A stretch of DNA of 64,000 nt, taken from assembly GCA_020002185.1 (NCBI GenBank), contig CM034541.1:47053207-47117206 (forward strand). Direction: 5' to 3'. The notes beneath the pieces are model-generated. The model was not told the DNA's origin, did not search any database, and saw only the letters and a program-made list of their open reading frames with translations. Of this stretch, positions 1 to 10,474 are shown piece by piece. Each line of letters starts with the position of its first letter. Positions within the stretch are counted from its first letter, which is position 1. The position numbers and the translations under genes were made by a program. The DNA is from Paraescarpia echinospica (taxonomy: Eukaryota > Annelida > Polychaeta > Sabellida > Siboglinidae).

Positions 1-1
1 C

Positions 2-202
2 GTTGATCGTGCCATTGAAGTGTTGCTACCATTTTCGATAACATACCTGGGTGAGATCAGACTCTCGGCATTAACACTTATCAAGACCAAGAAAGGTTCA
101 TGTCTAAAGAGCCTGGATCAGGAACTTCATGCAGCTCTTTCCACCATGAAGTCGAACATTAAGCGTCTCTGTTCCACAAGACAGGCACAAGTGTCTCATT
201 AG
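2..202 (+). pseudogene. hAT-family transposase, C-terminal fragment (runs off window start)
   Basis: The frame enters the window already open and ends at a TGA/TAG-type stop at 200-202 after 66 codons. The peptide contains LLPFSITYLGEIRLSALTL, then TKKGSCLKSLDQELHAAL and ends CSTRQAQVSH. This order (hydrophobic YLxExxFSALTxIKTKxRxxL, then DLRVAL, then a short basic tail) is the C-terminal dimerisation region of hAT transposases and of the ZBED5-like proteins derived from them. The rest of the protein lies upstream of the window, so completeness cannot be judged. A hAT-type terminal inverted repeat on the same element is found at 5158-5190, beyond a nested Gypsy insertion. The fragment is probably part of a dead or non-autonomous copy; a domesticated host gene is less likely because an element end follows. 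Confidence 0.7.
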
Positions 203-223
203 TGCCCAATAGACGTTCCCGCC

Positions 224-362
224 TGTCGTGTTTTCGTTTCTGTTGCGTAATTTCTTGCGGACATCCTGTCGTGGGACACTACAGCGAGAGTCAGGACGAC
301 GTGGGTGTAATTCAGTGATGTATTGTAATTTGTCAGTAATAAAGAACGAATTAGATGACAAA
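224..362 (+). repeat. 5' LTR of the Gypsy element
   Basis: It starts TGTCGTGTTTTCG and ends GATGACAAA. It matches 4725-4863 with one mismatch. The ends could also be drawn at TGACA (360), giving a TGTC/GACA inverted terminus, but only the longer version leaves matching CCGCC target duplications. Confidence 0.88.
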
Positions 363-363
363 A

Positions 364-380
364 TGGTGTCAGAGTGGGAT
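364..380 (+). promoter_or_regulatory. Primer-binding site of the Gypsy element
   Basis: TGGTGTCAGAGTGGGAT lies one base after the 5' LTR. TGG complements the CCA end of a tRNA and the following bases resemble primer-binding sites matched to leucine tRNA, but the tRNA identity is inferred. Confidence 0.65.
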
Positions 381-455
381 ATCGTGACGCAGTGGCCTTC
401 GCACTGCTAACTATCGCCCACGTAAACTCGTTGACATCGCAAAGAACGGTAACGA

Positions 456-3400
456 GTGCATGTTAGCATTGTTGACATTCGCCTTCGCCTTCGGCACGTT
501 CAGCGGCAAACGGTGACAGCTGTCAAAATGGCAATATCATTGAGTCCTGATGATCTACGAAACTTACTGGCTGCTGCCATGCAACAGGCCATGTTTTCAG
601 CTCCGTCCACTACCACAAACGCACAAACAGTCTCTACGAGCAGTGTGCCATCGTTCCAAAGCTATGAACTCAGTCGTGAGAAATGGGAGACCTACATGCA
701 GAGGCTTACGCAGCATATGATCGCGCATGCTGTTGTTGACCCAGACAAGAAAAAGGCATATTTTCTGTCCTGGATAGGGGCAAACACGTACCAACTTGTC
801 AACAAACTCTTTAGCACATCTGAATTAGCTGCTGCCACGTTTGACCAGGTAGTCAAGAGGCTCGATGAACATTATAAAGAGTCATTGCACGAGCTGGCTG
901 CCTCATACCAGTTTTATCAATGCAAAATGAAACCTGGTCAGTCGTATTCAGATTGGGTGGCAGATCTGCGCAGCATTGGGCGTGACTGCGATTTCGGCAC
1001 AGCACTTGACCGGCTCATTCGCGACATGATTGTGTTGAACACTCCGCACGACGAGGTCCGCCGGGCTTGTCTCAGGGAGTCGTCGCCAACTCTTGAGAGT
1101 GTGCTAAAGACAGCAAATTCATACGTGGCATTATCTGCTAGTGATGCCATCGTGAAGGGGCCTGCACATGGGCCTACACCAGGGCATGCACAGGAAGTCC
1201 TGGCTGTGGAGAAAGTGCGTCCTCCGCGACGAGCCAAGATGGGCACCCACAAGTACGAGAAATTTCATGCGCCCGATTCTCGACAAGATCGGCGACATAT
1301 ACAACGATGCATTGGGTGTGGCTCCACAACACATCTGAGAGCTGCATGTCCTTTCAAGAAAGCCGAGTGCCACAAGTGTGGAAAAGTAGGCCACATAAAA
1401 TCAGTCTGCCGCTCCGAACGCTCGAGCAAGACAAGCAACGCCATTGATTGCAACACTGCTTCAATGACTATCATGACCTTGTTCGCACATGACCTTGTCA
1501 ATAAGCCGCGTCTGGCGCTGCTAATTAATGGTCATAAAGCCGAGTTTGAGGTCGATACGGGGGCTCCAATCGCGCTCGTTGGAGAAGAATTCTGGAAGAA
1601 AATCGGTTCCCCCCGACTCTGCAGATCAAGAGTCAGACTCTGCGCCTACGGCCAACGTCAGATCAGCGTGAGAGGTGAATGTACTGTTGACGTTCAGTAC
1701 GGGTCGACAGTCCTGCAACTACCGCTAATCATCGTCGACAGCGGTGTCTCGTTGTTTGGGCTGAATTGGATACAGGCATTCCAAGTCGACGTCAACTCGC
1801 TGCTCTACCCGACAGTGAGCACTACGACACTATCAACAACTGACGTGCACGCTGTAGAAGCAGACGACCTTGAAGTCAAGAAAGTCATTGCTGATCACCC
1901 GGACATCTTCAGTCCTGGCTTGGGTCGGTGCAACAAAACAAAAGGGCATCTGCAACTGAGAGAAGGCGTGCAGCCGAGGTTCTTGAAAGCCAGACCCGTT
2001 CCTTTCGCGCGCCTCGACGCAGTTGAGAAAGAACTGAAACGTCTGCAAGAACTAAACATCATCACAAAGGTTGATTACTCGGACTGGGCTACCCCCATCG
2101 TTGTAGTACAAAAACCAAATGGCCACGTGAGAATTTGCGGAGACTACAGAGCAACAGTCAATCCGTGTCTACATGTACAGCAACACCCAATTCCCAGAAT
2201 TGAGGAACTGTTCGCAAAGTTACAAGGGGGTACTCACTTCAGCAAGCTGGATATGCGAGATGCATATTTACAGGTCGAGCTGGATGACGAGTCAAAGAAA
2301 TTGCTCGTCATCAACACACACAAGGGATTGTACCAGTACAACCGACTCTGCTTCGGTCCTTCTCCTGCGCCAGCCATTTTTCAAAAATTGGTTGACAATG
2401 TGGTTGCAGGTATCCCAGGAGTCGCTGCATACTTGGACGACATCATCGTCACAGGACGGACGACCGAAGAACATCTGTCAAACTTGAGACGTGTCCTCTC
2501 TGCACTGGATGACTACGGACTCAAGTTGCAACTCAGCAAGTGTGCGTTCTTCAAAAAAGAGGTATCCTACCTGGGCCACATCATCTCAAAAGATGGCTTG
2601 CGAGCATCTGATGACAGAGTTGAGGCGATCGTCCAGTATCCACCTCCAGAAGACGTCAAACAACTTGAGAGTTTCATTGGAAAAATGAACTACTATGGCA
2701 AGTTCATTCCAGCGTTTGCGTCTGTCTGCTCTCCACTAAACAAGCTGCGGTGCAAGGACACTCCTTGGCACTGGTCGGCTGAGTGCGCTACCGCGTTCGA
2801 GCAGCTGAAACAAATGCTCGCAGAGAAGACACGGCTCGTGCATTTCGATCCAGTCAAACCGATCGTACTAGCCACTGATGCGTCACCGTACGGCATCGGA
2901 GCCGTAATCTCGCACACACTGCCTGATGGTAGTGAAGAGCCTATCGCGTTCGCCTCCAAGACGCTCAGAAAGGCAGAGAGAGGCTACGCGCAAGTGGAAA
3001 AAGAAGCGTTGTCGATTATATACGGCGTCCGAAAATTCTACCAGTATCTCAGTGGTCGTCACTTCACCATTCTAACCGACCACAAGCCACTGCTGACGAT
3101 CTTTGGACCAGATAAGTCGCTTCCAGTGATGTCGCTACAGCGCCTGCAGCGCTGGGCATTGCTGTTGATGGGTCATGACTATGACATTCGCTATCGCTCT
3201 TCCGCAAAGCACTGCAATGCTGATGCTCTTTCTCGACTCCCTGTCGGTCCAGATCTCGCATTTGACCACGATGAGGCCGTCAGCCAAATCACCACGGAAG
3301 TAGATGAGATTATGCTACAGGCTGTAGAAGATTTCCCGATCTCGCCCAGAATCGTTGCTGACTACACAAAGAAAGACACTGTCTTGTCTGAGGTGCTAAG

Positions 3401-4703
3401 TTGCGTACGCGATGGCTGGGTTACATCTTCAAGACGAGGACAGTCGGACAATTTGCAACCATTCATAAATGCGCAAGCAGAGATCTGCGAGGTACAAGGC
3501 GTACTATTACGAGACTGCCGCGTTGTTGTACCGCAGAAACTGCAAGCGAAAGTGATCGACTTGCTACACAAATCACACCGTGGCATGATTAGAATGAAAG
3601 CAATGGCCAGACTCTACGTCTGGTGGCCGAGAATAGAGAGGGCCATCGAAGAATGCTGCAAATCGTGCAACACTTGCGCCGTCACTGCACCGGCGCCACC
3701 AGCAAATCTCTCGCCCTGGCCTATACCCGACAACCCTTGGGATAGAGTGCATATCGATTTCGCAGGGCCATTTTTGGGAAGCATGTGGCTGCTGGCAATG
3801 GACGCATATTCCAAGTGGCCCAGCGTTATTCGACTTGCGAATTACCCAACGACCGAGACAACCATCACGGCTCTTGATGCGCTGTTCACCAGCTGGGGCC
3901 TACCAAAGACCCTCGTATCGGACAACGGTCCTCAGTTTGCGTCAAAAGAATTCGCAGACTGGTGCCGATCGAATGGCATCCTACACATGACCTCCGCGCC
4001 ATTCCATCCGCCTTCAAATGGAGAGGCGGAGCGCCTTGTTGGCGTGTTTAAGAGAGCGATGCAGCGTTCTGTGGGGGAGGAAGGTCTGGGAAAAGACCAA
4101 GCCGCTAGAGACTTTCTGAGAGAGTATCGCAGCACTCCTCACTGCACTACCGGAAGAACTCCTGCGGAGTTGATGCTGGGTCGCCAGTTTCGAACGCCGC
4201 TATCTCTGCTCCAGCCGTCTTTACCTCACGCCGAGAAGAAGCAGCCGGTGAAACCACTACACTCGACCACGTTCGCGATCGGAGACCACATCTTCATTCG
4301 CAACTACAGCGTGAATTGCAAGATCAAGTGGATTCCCGGTCGAATAACGTCTTCTCTGGGCACTCGCATGTTCACCGTCCAGTGTGCTGACGGGGTTCAT
4401 CGTCGTCACGTCGACCAGATGCGTCACAGGGTTAAAGTCTTGCCCACGCGGGCGCAACCACCAGTCGACCAGATCCGTTTTCCACTAACTACGCGAGCTG
4501 CAACTCCACCACGGTTACCGAGACGCGAGACGCCGAAAAGAGAAGTCCGACTCGAACAGTCGTCGACAGCCGAAGACGGTCGTCATCTCGCTTCTCCACT
4601 GAAACTCGGTTCTCCGCCGCGACTTGCTGCTCCCGATGTCGCGTCGCCAGTGCTTCGTCGTAGCACACGTGATCGCCATCCGCCGAGCACGTACACCCCC
4701 TAA
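456..4703 (+). CDS. gag-pol: Gag-Pol polyprotein of Ty3/Gypsy retrotransposon
   Basis: One frame of 1415 codons encodes all functions. Gag occupies about residues 25-330 and ends with two CCHC zinc knuckles starting near residues 285 and 305 (CIGCGSTTHLRAAC and CHKCGKVGHIKSVC), which bind the RNA. An aspartic protease follows with DTGA near 367. Reverse transcriptase carries YLDD near 659. RNase H begins around the TDAS motif near 808. Integrase has an HHCC zinc region from about 1038 and a DDE triad near D1101, D1156 and E1192 with 35 residues between the last two. The basic, proline-rich C-terminus has no obvious chromodomain. The first ATG at 456 is used here; the second, at 528, has Gag-like sequence directly after it and may be the true start. 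No frameshift separates gag and pol, so a single polyprotein is implied. No internal stop is present; the element may still be active. Confidence 0.93.
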   Translation: MHVSIVDIRLRLRHVQRQTVTAVKMAISLSPDDLRNLLAAAMQQAMFSAPSTTTNAQTVSTSSVPSFQSYELSREKWETYMQRLTQHMIAHAVVDPDKKKAYFLSWIGANTYQLVNKLFSTSELAAATFDQVVKRLDEHYKESLHELAASYQFYQCKMKPGQSYSDWVADLRSIGRDCDFGTALDRLIRDMIVLNTPHDEVRRACLRESSPTLESVLKTANSYVALSASDAIVKGPAHGPTPGHAQEVLAVEKVRPPRRAKMGTHKYEKFHAPDSRQDRRHIQRCIGCGSTTHLRAACPFKKAECHKCGKVGHIKSVCRSERSSKTSNAIDCNTASMTIMTLFAHDLVNKPRLALLINGHKAEFEVDTGAPIALVGEEFWKKIGSPRLCRSRVRLCAYGQRQISVRGECTVDVQYGSTVLQLPLIIVDSGVSLFGLNWIQAFQVDVNSLLYPTVSTTTLSTTDVHAVEADDLEVKKVIADHPDIFSPGLGRCNKTKGHLQLREGVQPRFLKARPVPFARLDAVEKELKRLQELNIITKVDYSDWATPIVVVQKPNGHVRICGDYRATVNPCLHVQQHPIPRIEELFAKLQGGTHFSKLDMRDAYLQVELDDESKKLLVINTHKGLYQYNRLCFGPSPAPAIFQKLVDNVVAGIPGVAAYLDDIIVTGRTTEEHLSNLRRVLSALDDYGLKLQLSKCAFFKKEVSYLGHIISKDGLRASDDRVEAIVQYPPPEDVKQLESFIGKMNYYGKFIPAFASVCSPLNKLRCKDTPWHWSAECATAFEQLKQMLAEKTRLVHFDPVKPIVLATDASPYGIGAVISHTLPDGSEEPIAFASKTLRKAERGYAQVEKEALSIIYGVRKFYQYLSGRHFTILTDHKPLLTIFGPDKSLPVMSLQRLQRWALLLMGHDYDIRYRSSAKHCNADALSRLPVGPDLAFDHDEAVSQITTEVDEIMLQAVEDFPISPRIVADYTKKDTVLSEVLSCVRDGWVTSSRRGQSDNLQPFINAQAEICEVQGVLLRDCRVVVPQKLQAKVIDLLHKSHRGMIRMKAMARLYVWWPRIERAIEECCKSCNTCAVTAPAPPANLSPWPIPDNPWDRVHIDFAGPFLGSMWLLAMDAYSKWPSVIRLANYPTTETTITALDALFTSWGLPKTLVSDNGPQFASKEFADWCRSNGILHMTSAPFHPPSNGEAERLVGVFKRAMQRSVGEEGLGKDQAARDFLREYRSTPHCTTGRTPAELMLGRQFRTPLSLLQPSLPHAEKKQPVKPLHSTTFAIGDHIFIRNYSVNCKIKWIPGRITSSLGTRMFTVQCADGVHRRHVDQMRHRVKVLPTRAQPPVDQIRFPLTTRAATPPRLPRRETPKREVRLEQSSTAEDGRHLASPLKLGSPPRLAAPDVASPVLRRSTRDRHPPSTYTP

Positions 4704-4712
4704 CTCGAAACT

Positions 4713-4724
4713 GTGGGGAAGGAT
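4713..4724 (+). promoter_or_regulatory. Polypurine tract for plus-strand priming
   Basis: GTGGGGAAGGAT lies directly before the right LTR and just after the gag-pol stop. This is the position and composition expected for the polypurine tract. Confidence 0.7.
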
Positions 4725-4863
4725 TGTCGTGTTTTCGTTTCTGTTGCGTAATTTCTTGCGGACATCCTGTCGTGGGACACTACAGCGAGAGTCAGGACGA
4801 CGTGGGTGTAATTCAGTGATGTATTGTAATTTGTCAGTAGTAAAGAACGAATTAGATGACAAA
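4725..4863 (+). repeat. 3' LTR of the Gypsy element
   Basis: It matches 224-362 over 139 bases with one substitution. It is followed at once by CCGCC, the target-site duplication. Confidence 0.88.
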
Positions 4864-5157
4864 CCGCCAATATATTATTTGCCTAACATGTGATCTGTAA
4901 TGATTATTTAAGAGACGTGTCTGGAAACCAATTACGTTTCTAATCTGTTTGAAATATACAATTCATATTAATTTATATGTTTACGACTCTTGGAATTAAA
5001 TGATTTTGTGCAATACGTTTGTTAAACATTTTCTTATCCGAGGAAAAAGGATAATTTACCATTCCGTCCGATGATTAGTAGGTGGTCACAATACAATACA
5101 CGGTGACATAGGAAAATGGGATTCGTTGTGCCGCAAGGATCAAACTAACTGTAAAAT

Positions 5158-5190
5158 GGGCCGCGAATTAAAAAAAGTTGAGAAGCACTG
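5158..5190 (-). repeat. hAT 3' terminal inverted repeat
   Basis: Read on the minus strand from 5190 it begins CAGTGCTTCTCAAC, followed by a T-run and AATTCGCGGCCC. This is the usual start of animal hAT (Charlie/Ac-like) termini. The adjacent 8 bases 5191-5198 (CTCTAGAT) would be the target-site duplication; its partner is outside the window and cannot be checked. Confidence 0.65.
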
Positions 5191-5198
5191 CTCTAGAT

Positions 5199-6067
5199 AA
5201 AGCAATGGAGAGAACAAATATATTTACCACTAAGCTCGCATGAAAGATGGCTCTAAGCCTCAAACATATGTACGACAATATTTGACTCAGTACAATCATA
5301 GAAGACATACAGAGTGTTGCAGACTGATGTCACACTGGTAATTCTGACCAATGAGCGTAACATTACTAGAGTTAGAAAAACTGGCTGGATTTGGGCTGAA
5401 AGTACAGCAACATCCAGAAACCCACAAATTGGCCTTTTTGAGCTTTGTACACCTCAAAGCCTTTTTAAGTTAAAACAATTGCGGTTTCTTAAAATAAATA
5501 ATTTAGTTAGTTTCACTATCTTCAGTAGAATCAGTTGTTAAAATAATAGTTCCCTTCATTAAAAATATCCTACTCATTTGTGGATGTTTAAAGATGTCTG
5601 TATGTGTTCTTGTCGTTAGACGTGGACAAAGTACGAGGGAGTACGATGCCACACAGATGATGGACGGAGTTACAAAATTCTGCATCAACGTATAGAATAC
5701 ATTATATTAGCTTGACTTTGACACACACACACACACATTCACAAGTACTTGGGCTGTTGGACACATGTCCGCGTGTCCTGTTTTGTGGCGCCCTTTGCTG
5801 ACATTCGTGCAATATTGACAACAGAAGCCAACGGTTAATAACGAAGCTAGCAATTGTATAGGTGTGCTTCAAAAATACTACCTTACGTTGTAATTCAAAA
5901 TAACTTGTTTTCGATTTTTTTAAATCCATTGTGCCCACAGATTCGATCGACCGGACGCGATTCCTGTGTGGCCCCGAGACACTCCTTAGGCCTACCTCTA
6001 CTTCGAGCTCTTGTTTTGCTCTCCGACGGGCCTATGTGCCCGCTGCTCTACATGAATAGGCATCGTG
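5199..6067. other. Non-coding, no recognisable element
   Basis: AT-rich sequence with only short chance frames. A short (AC)n run is near 5722. I see no conserved protein and no obvious repeat partner within the window. Confidence 0.5.
5786..5800 (-). promoter_or_regulatory. CTCF-like motif
   Basis: On the minus strand the site reads CAGCAAAGGGCGCCA. It fits the CTCF core (SYAGRKGGCRS) except for one A in place of G. This is a motif match only. Confidence 0.2.
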
Positions 6068-6292
6068 CTCAGCCCCTACCCCCGAATATTTTATGTGGGG
6101 GCTGGAAATAAGATTAGCCCACCCCCATATTTTAATTTTAAAGCCTCAGTGTTGGTTTTTGGTGGACCTCAAGGACGGGGAGCAATCTGAGGTCTTTGGA
6201 GAGCCTGAAGGTGGGTTTTTGGCGAACCTCAAGGAGACAACCACCCCCCTCAATATTTACTACGATCCGACACCGATGGCATGACTTAGTAC
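6068..6292 (+). repeat. Unclassified interspersed repeat, copy 1
   Basis: The segment from the CCCCCGAATATTTT region to the CCGACACCGATGGCATG region has a diverged inverted partner at 8165-8385. Shared blocks include GGGGGCTGGAAATAAGATTA versus GGAGGCTGGAGATAGGATTA, GGTTTTTGGT and TTTGGAGAGCCT. It has no coding potential. Terminal repeats are not clear; a MITE or an old SINE-like repeat are both possible. Confidence 0.55.
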
Positions 6293-6584
6293 ATTGGATC
6301 CAGGATGACCATGGCTTCCATGTGCAGTGCTGCGGTTAGCAACCATTCTCGCAGCCCGACACGAAGAAGTAACCTTCGAGTACCGTCAATCTAGTATAAA
6401 CAATTGCTATGGCGTGCTCACATTCTGTCACTCAATATTCAGCTTTATGGTGCTTAGTTGCGTAACTATGCGTGAATCTATGTATAATTATTCTATTTAA
6501 CACATCCACATGAGAACTGTATTATGGTTGTTTGGGGGATTTGTTTGTCGCGTTGGATCTGCACATTAACAACAAACATCCATC
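6293..6584. other. Non-coding, no recognisable element
   Basis: About 290 bases of unremarkable sequence between an unclassified repeat and a SINE fragment. Confidence 0.5.
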
Positions 6585-6712
6585 ACATTTGCATCCCAGA
6601 AAAGTCATGATGGAGTTCGTTTGAGCAATTCTGCCAGGGAATGAAGTGTAATGCGCTTTGAGCAGTCTTGAACACTGGATACAGCGCTACATAAGAACTT
6701 ATCTTTACAACT
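6585..6712 (+). repeat. tRNA-derived SINE, 3' fragment
   Basis: The block CTGCCAGGGAATGAAG, the GAGCAGTCTTGAACACTGG region and the end GCGCTACATAAGAACTTA match the 3' halves of the SINEs at 18229-18545 and 40741-40990. The 5' tRNA-like head is absent. Confidence 0.65.
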
Positions 6713-7464
6713 GTTGCAGCACTTCAGCTGCTGCGGGAAATGTCTTCAGATGACTGTGGATACAGTTTACAGTTGGAGATGTGTTGTGTTAACGATTTTT
6801 CGTTTTTATTTTCAGAATGTAATTTCGCTGCAATCCTAATTAAATTTTGTATACGTCACAATTTAAAACCATGGGCAATTAGTTCCCCAAAGCCGAACTA
6901 GTTCCCTCTAGCGCAACTCTTTTGTCTATGGGGAGAGCTTTTCTACCTATTGCGCTCCCCAACCTTTCGACTGCCGAGAGTAAAATGTTGCACGCGGTTT
7001 GAATTTTAACAAACTCAAATATAACAATAACATGTAACCGACATTGGACACGCTCCAAACCTTTCTCTTCCAAAGCGTCTGCCCTGTACCGTCTTCACAA
7101 CAGTGGTTGCTGTCGTCCTTAGAAGGTGACCATGAACTGGTATGTGCGTCTTCTTTAATATATAGCAAAAAATGAATATTGCTAGAAAGTTTTCGACACA
7201 ACGTAGAAGTTACTATGGACAGACACAACTTGTTCACATACCGATTTATTCACAAAAACTTAGAACAATGCAACAAATCGCTCTTGTTTTTTCCCGCGAA
7301 AGTTCTGCACGTACACTGTGTCGACGTGGGCGATGTGTAATGAGTTCGTTGTTATCAGTGGGAGTTACTAAGTTGTTATAAATATATTAATTTATATTAT
7401 TGTAGCTACCATAGTTTCAACTTGCCCCGGGTTACCCTAATTATATGATGGGTAATATAGTGAA
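6713..7464. other. Non-coding, no recognisable element
   Basis: AT-rich sequence with short overlapping chance frames on both strands. No family resemblance is seen. Confidence 0.5.
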
Positions 7465-7790
7465 TCCAGAGGGGAGAGGTGGTCGCGCGGTAAGGGGCCG
7501 GACTGTCGGTTGATAACTCGGTGATTCGAGTCCACCTTTCGCCGTTTCAAAACTGAGGCAATTTCTTTCACCTCAAGTTGTTTGTGTCTTTCGGAACATA
7601 CACTAAAAACTGTTGGTCCCTTCTATCCAGGCGAAGTAAAAGGTCCCACACAGGGGGTAAATGTATCACCTGTCATGGACTCACAGAGTGGTGGTCTCTA
7701 TCTCTAACCCACTGGATCTTGCTCCCAGCGGCCGGAGTTGCTTCCCGGTCGGGCGTGTGAGAGAGGACGAGCTGGCAGTGCATTTATTAT
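7465..7790 (+). repeat. tRNA-derived SINE, second type
   Basis: The 5' part has a tRNA-like A box around GGTGGTCGCGCGGTAAGG and a B box GATTCGAGTCC about 40 bases later. After the head come the GTTTCAAAACTGAGGCAA and GTGTCTTTCGGAAC blocks that recur in marine invertebrate SINEs; the second is also visible at 61700-61840. It is a retrotransposed pol III repeat, not a functional tRNA, because a full cloverleaf and anticodon arm cannot be drawn with confidence. Confidence 0.6.
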
Positions 7791-7977
7791 AGTATATACA
7801 CTGCATATTATCATTAGTATAGTATCATTGTACCCACTGGGTCCTGTATGAATGTATATACATAGTGATTCCACGTCGAGGTCATGTCCTTAGAGATGCC
7901 TTCACCTCCAGGGATAACGGTGCAGAGTGTCGTTCGGATCAACCAAGAAATGTGGGCTTATAAGCTTGTAGGTCCAA

Positions 7978-8055
7978 CAAGAGACAGACAGACAGAGAGA
8001 CAGAGAGAGAGAGACAGGCAGACAGACAGACAGATAGACAGACAGACCGAAGGAA
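7978..8055 (+). repeat. (GACA)n/(GA)n microsatellite
   Basis: Impure tetranucleotide and dinucleotide run. The frames seen across it are low-complexity artefacts. Confidence 0.9.
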
Positions 8056-8164
8056 AGACAAATATTCATATCTATATAGTAGATATTATAATTATAATGT
8101 ACCTGAAACATGTTACTATATCAGACCAACTGTAGTGAGAGAACGCTTTAATTATGTAGAAGCA

Positions 8165-8385
8165 TTGGCGTCGGGCTGGGGCGAGTTTCATCCCCCAAGA
8201 CTCGTCACAAAACACCCATCTTGAGGCTCTCCAAACCTCAGTTTGCACACACATCCCCGAGGCTGACCAAAAACCTCAAATTTAAAATCCACCCATTTTC
8301 CCCAATATTTGAGGTTAATCCTATCTCCAGCCTCCACCTAACTTATTAGGGCTGAATCCCAAACACCTCCCCCCCCCCGGTTCCG
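8165..8385 (-). repeat. Unclassified interspersed repeat, copy 2 (inverted)
   Basis: It is the inverted, diverged partner of 6068-6292. Both copies begin in a C- or G-rich run and hold the same ordered blocks. Confidence 0.55.
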
Positions 8386-8555
8386 ACGCCTTTGAGAAGG
8401 CATGGTTACCCAAAACATTATAACACTTGGCGGCTGTAAAACTACCGGTAGTATAGAACATGTTAGTCAATAATCCACAAGAGAGCAGCACTGGATATTG
8501 TATGTTTTATGGTAGCCACTACGCGTCGCCTCTGACTTACTTTACTTAACCCTTT
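8386..8555. other. Short non-coding spacer
   Basis: Nothing recognisable between the unclassified repeat and the LINE fragment. Confidence 0.4.
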
Positions 8556-8900
8556 TCACTCCCTGATGGAGCAGAGGCCATCAACAACTCTTTTCCACCG
8601 GACACGGTTTTGGGCAGTCGTTTCCAGTTATTTCCAATTACATCCAGCTTTTGTCACGTCTGTTTCTACCTTCCTGCGCCAGGTGTTTCTTGGCCTTCCC
8701 CTTTTCCTTCTCCCCAGCGGGTTCCATTTCAGTGCCTGTCTTGTGATGTGAGTTTCAGGTTTCCTGAGCGTGTGGCCTATCCAGCCCCACTTCCTCTTTT
8801 TTATTTGGTGTTCGACACGCCGCCTCTAGGGGTTAGGACACTGTTAGACTTCCTGCTTGGTTACAGAAAAAGAGTGCAGTATATTTTTGAGAAATGATTT
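8556..8900 (-). pseudogene. RTE-like LINE polyprotein, C-terminal fragment
   Basis: The minus strand reads KRKWGWIGHTLRKPETHITR from about 8800, then a QALKWNP block, GRRKRGRPRNTWRR, one in-frame stop after GCNWK, then RVRWKRVVDGLCS and a stop at 8556. The order WxGHxLR...RGRPxxTWRR...RxxWRxxVxGLCS is the hallmark of the C-terminal end of endonuclease/reverse-transcriptase LINEs of the RTE type. The reverse transcriptase core is missing, so this is a 5'-truncated dead copy. The sequence from 8800 to 8900 continues in a degraded frame. Confidence 0.75.
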
Positions 8901-9508
8901 TTTACAATATTCACTTGCTCTGACATATGTGCATTTGTGTAGTCAGATTTCTAGATGTGATTGCAGAAGCTGTTGACAGTAAAATGGTGTCTTTTAAGCT
9001 GATTTTACTAAGCGGAAGGGTATCTGGCAGCAATTTGGCTAGTTGACACTTTAGCCGGATTACTGCCTGCATCCATTTGTAAATATTGATGGGTGTCATA
9101 CATACAGGCATTTTGCAAGAGCTACAGATATTAGATTTTGACTAAACTCGACCAGCATGTCAATGAGATGATAATAACAGCAGGTGAGAAGTTTAAGAAA
9201 CTTTGTAGGTCACGTTTTCTTATAATCACACAAAACATTAACATGGTCGCCAATGGGAAAACTGACAGTGTGCTGACCCCTCTAGCGTTCACTTAAAATG
9301 CAATAATTTATCTTGGCCATTTTGTATTACGCACACATGTATGTCTTCTTATGACCGAGATGAATCAGAAATAAATTACTGTTGCGAGTTTAAAATTAAA
9401 TAATTCGAATGAAATAATTCGATTTGCTTGATTTGTAGTGAGGAATAGATTCATGTTTGGTTGCTACTAAAATACACTGGGAAACTTTTGCAAGAATTTT
9501 TAAAAAAT
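8901..9508. other. Non-coding, no recognisable element
   Basis: AT-rich stretch; no convincing frame or repeat partner. Confidence 0.5.
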
Positions 9509-10126
<618 letters not shown>

Positions 10127-10140
10127 GTGTCTGTGTTTGT

Positions 10141-10458
<318 letters not shown>

Positions 10459-10474
10459 CGCGCGTGCACACTGA

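Larger units (their letters stand above)
224..4863 (+). mobile_element. Ty3/Gypsy LTR retrotransposon, structurally complete
   Basis: Two 139-bp direct repeats flank a single open gag-pol frame. The outer flanks carry an identical 5-bp sequence CCGCC (219-223 and 4864-4868), as expected for integrase-mediated insertion. A primer-binding-like TGG sequence follows the left LTR and a purine tract precedes the right one. The LTRs differ at one of 139 positions (AATAAAG versus AGTAAAG), and the coding frame is open from end to end, so the copy is recent. There is no envelope frame between pol and the right LTR. Lineage within Ty3/Gypsy is not settled from sequence reading alone; the very short LTRs would suit several invertebrate clades. 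Confidence 0.92.
1..5190 (+). mobile_element. hAT DNA transposon, 3' part, interrupted by a Gypsy element
   Basis: The transposase C-terminus (2-202), an AT-rich 3' untranslated stretch (4869-5157) and a terminal inverted repeat (5158-5190) form the right-hand part of one hAT element. Between the stop codon at 202 and the 3' flank lies a Ty3/Gypsy insertion (224-4863) with a 5-bp target duplication, so about 17 bp of hAT sequence remain between transposase stop and insertion site. The left end is outside the window. Confidence 0.65.
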
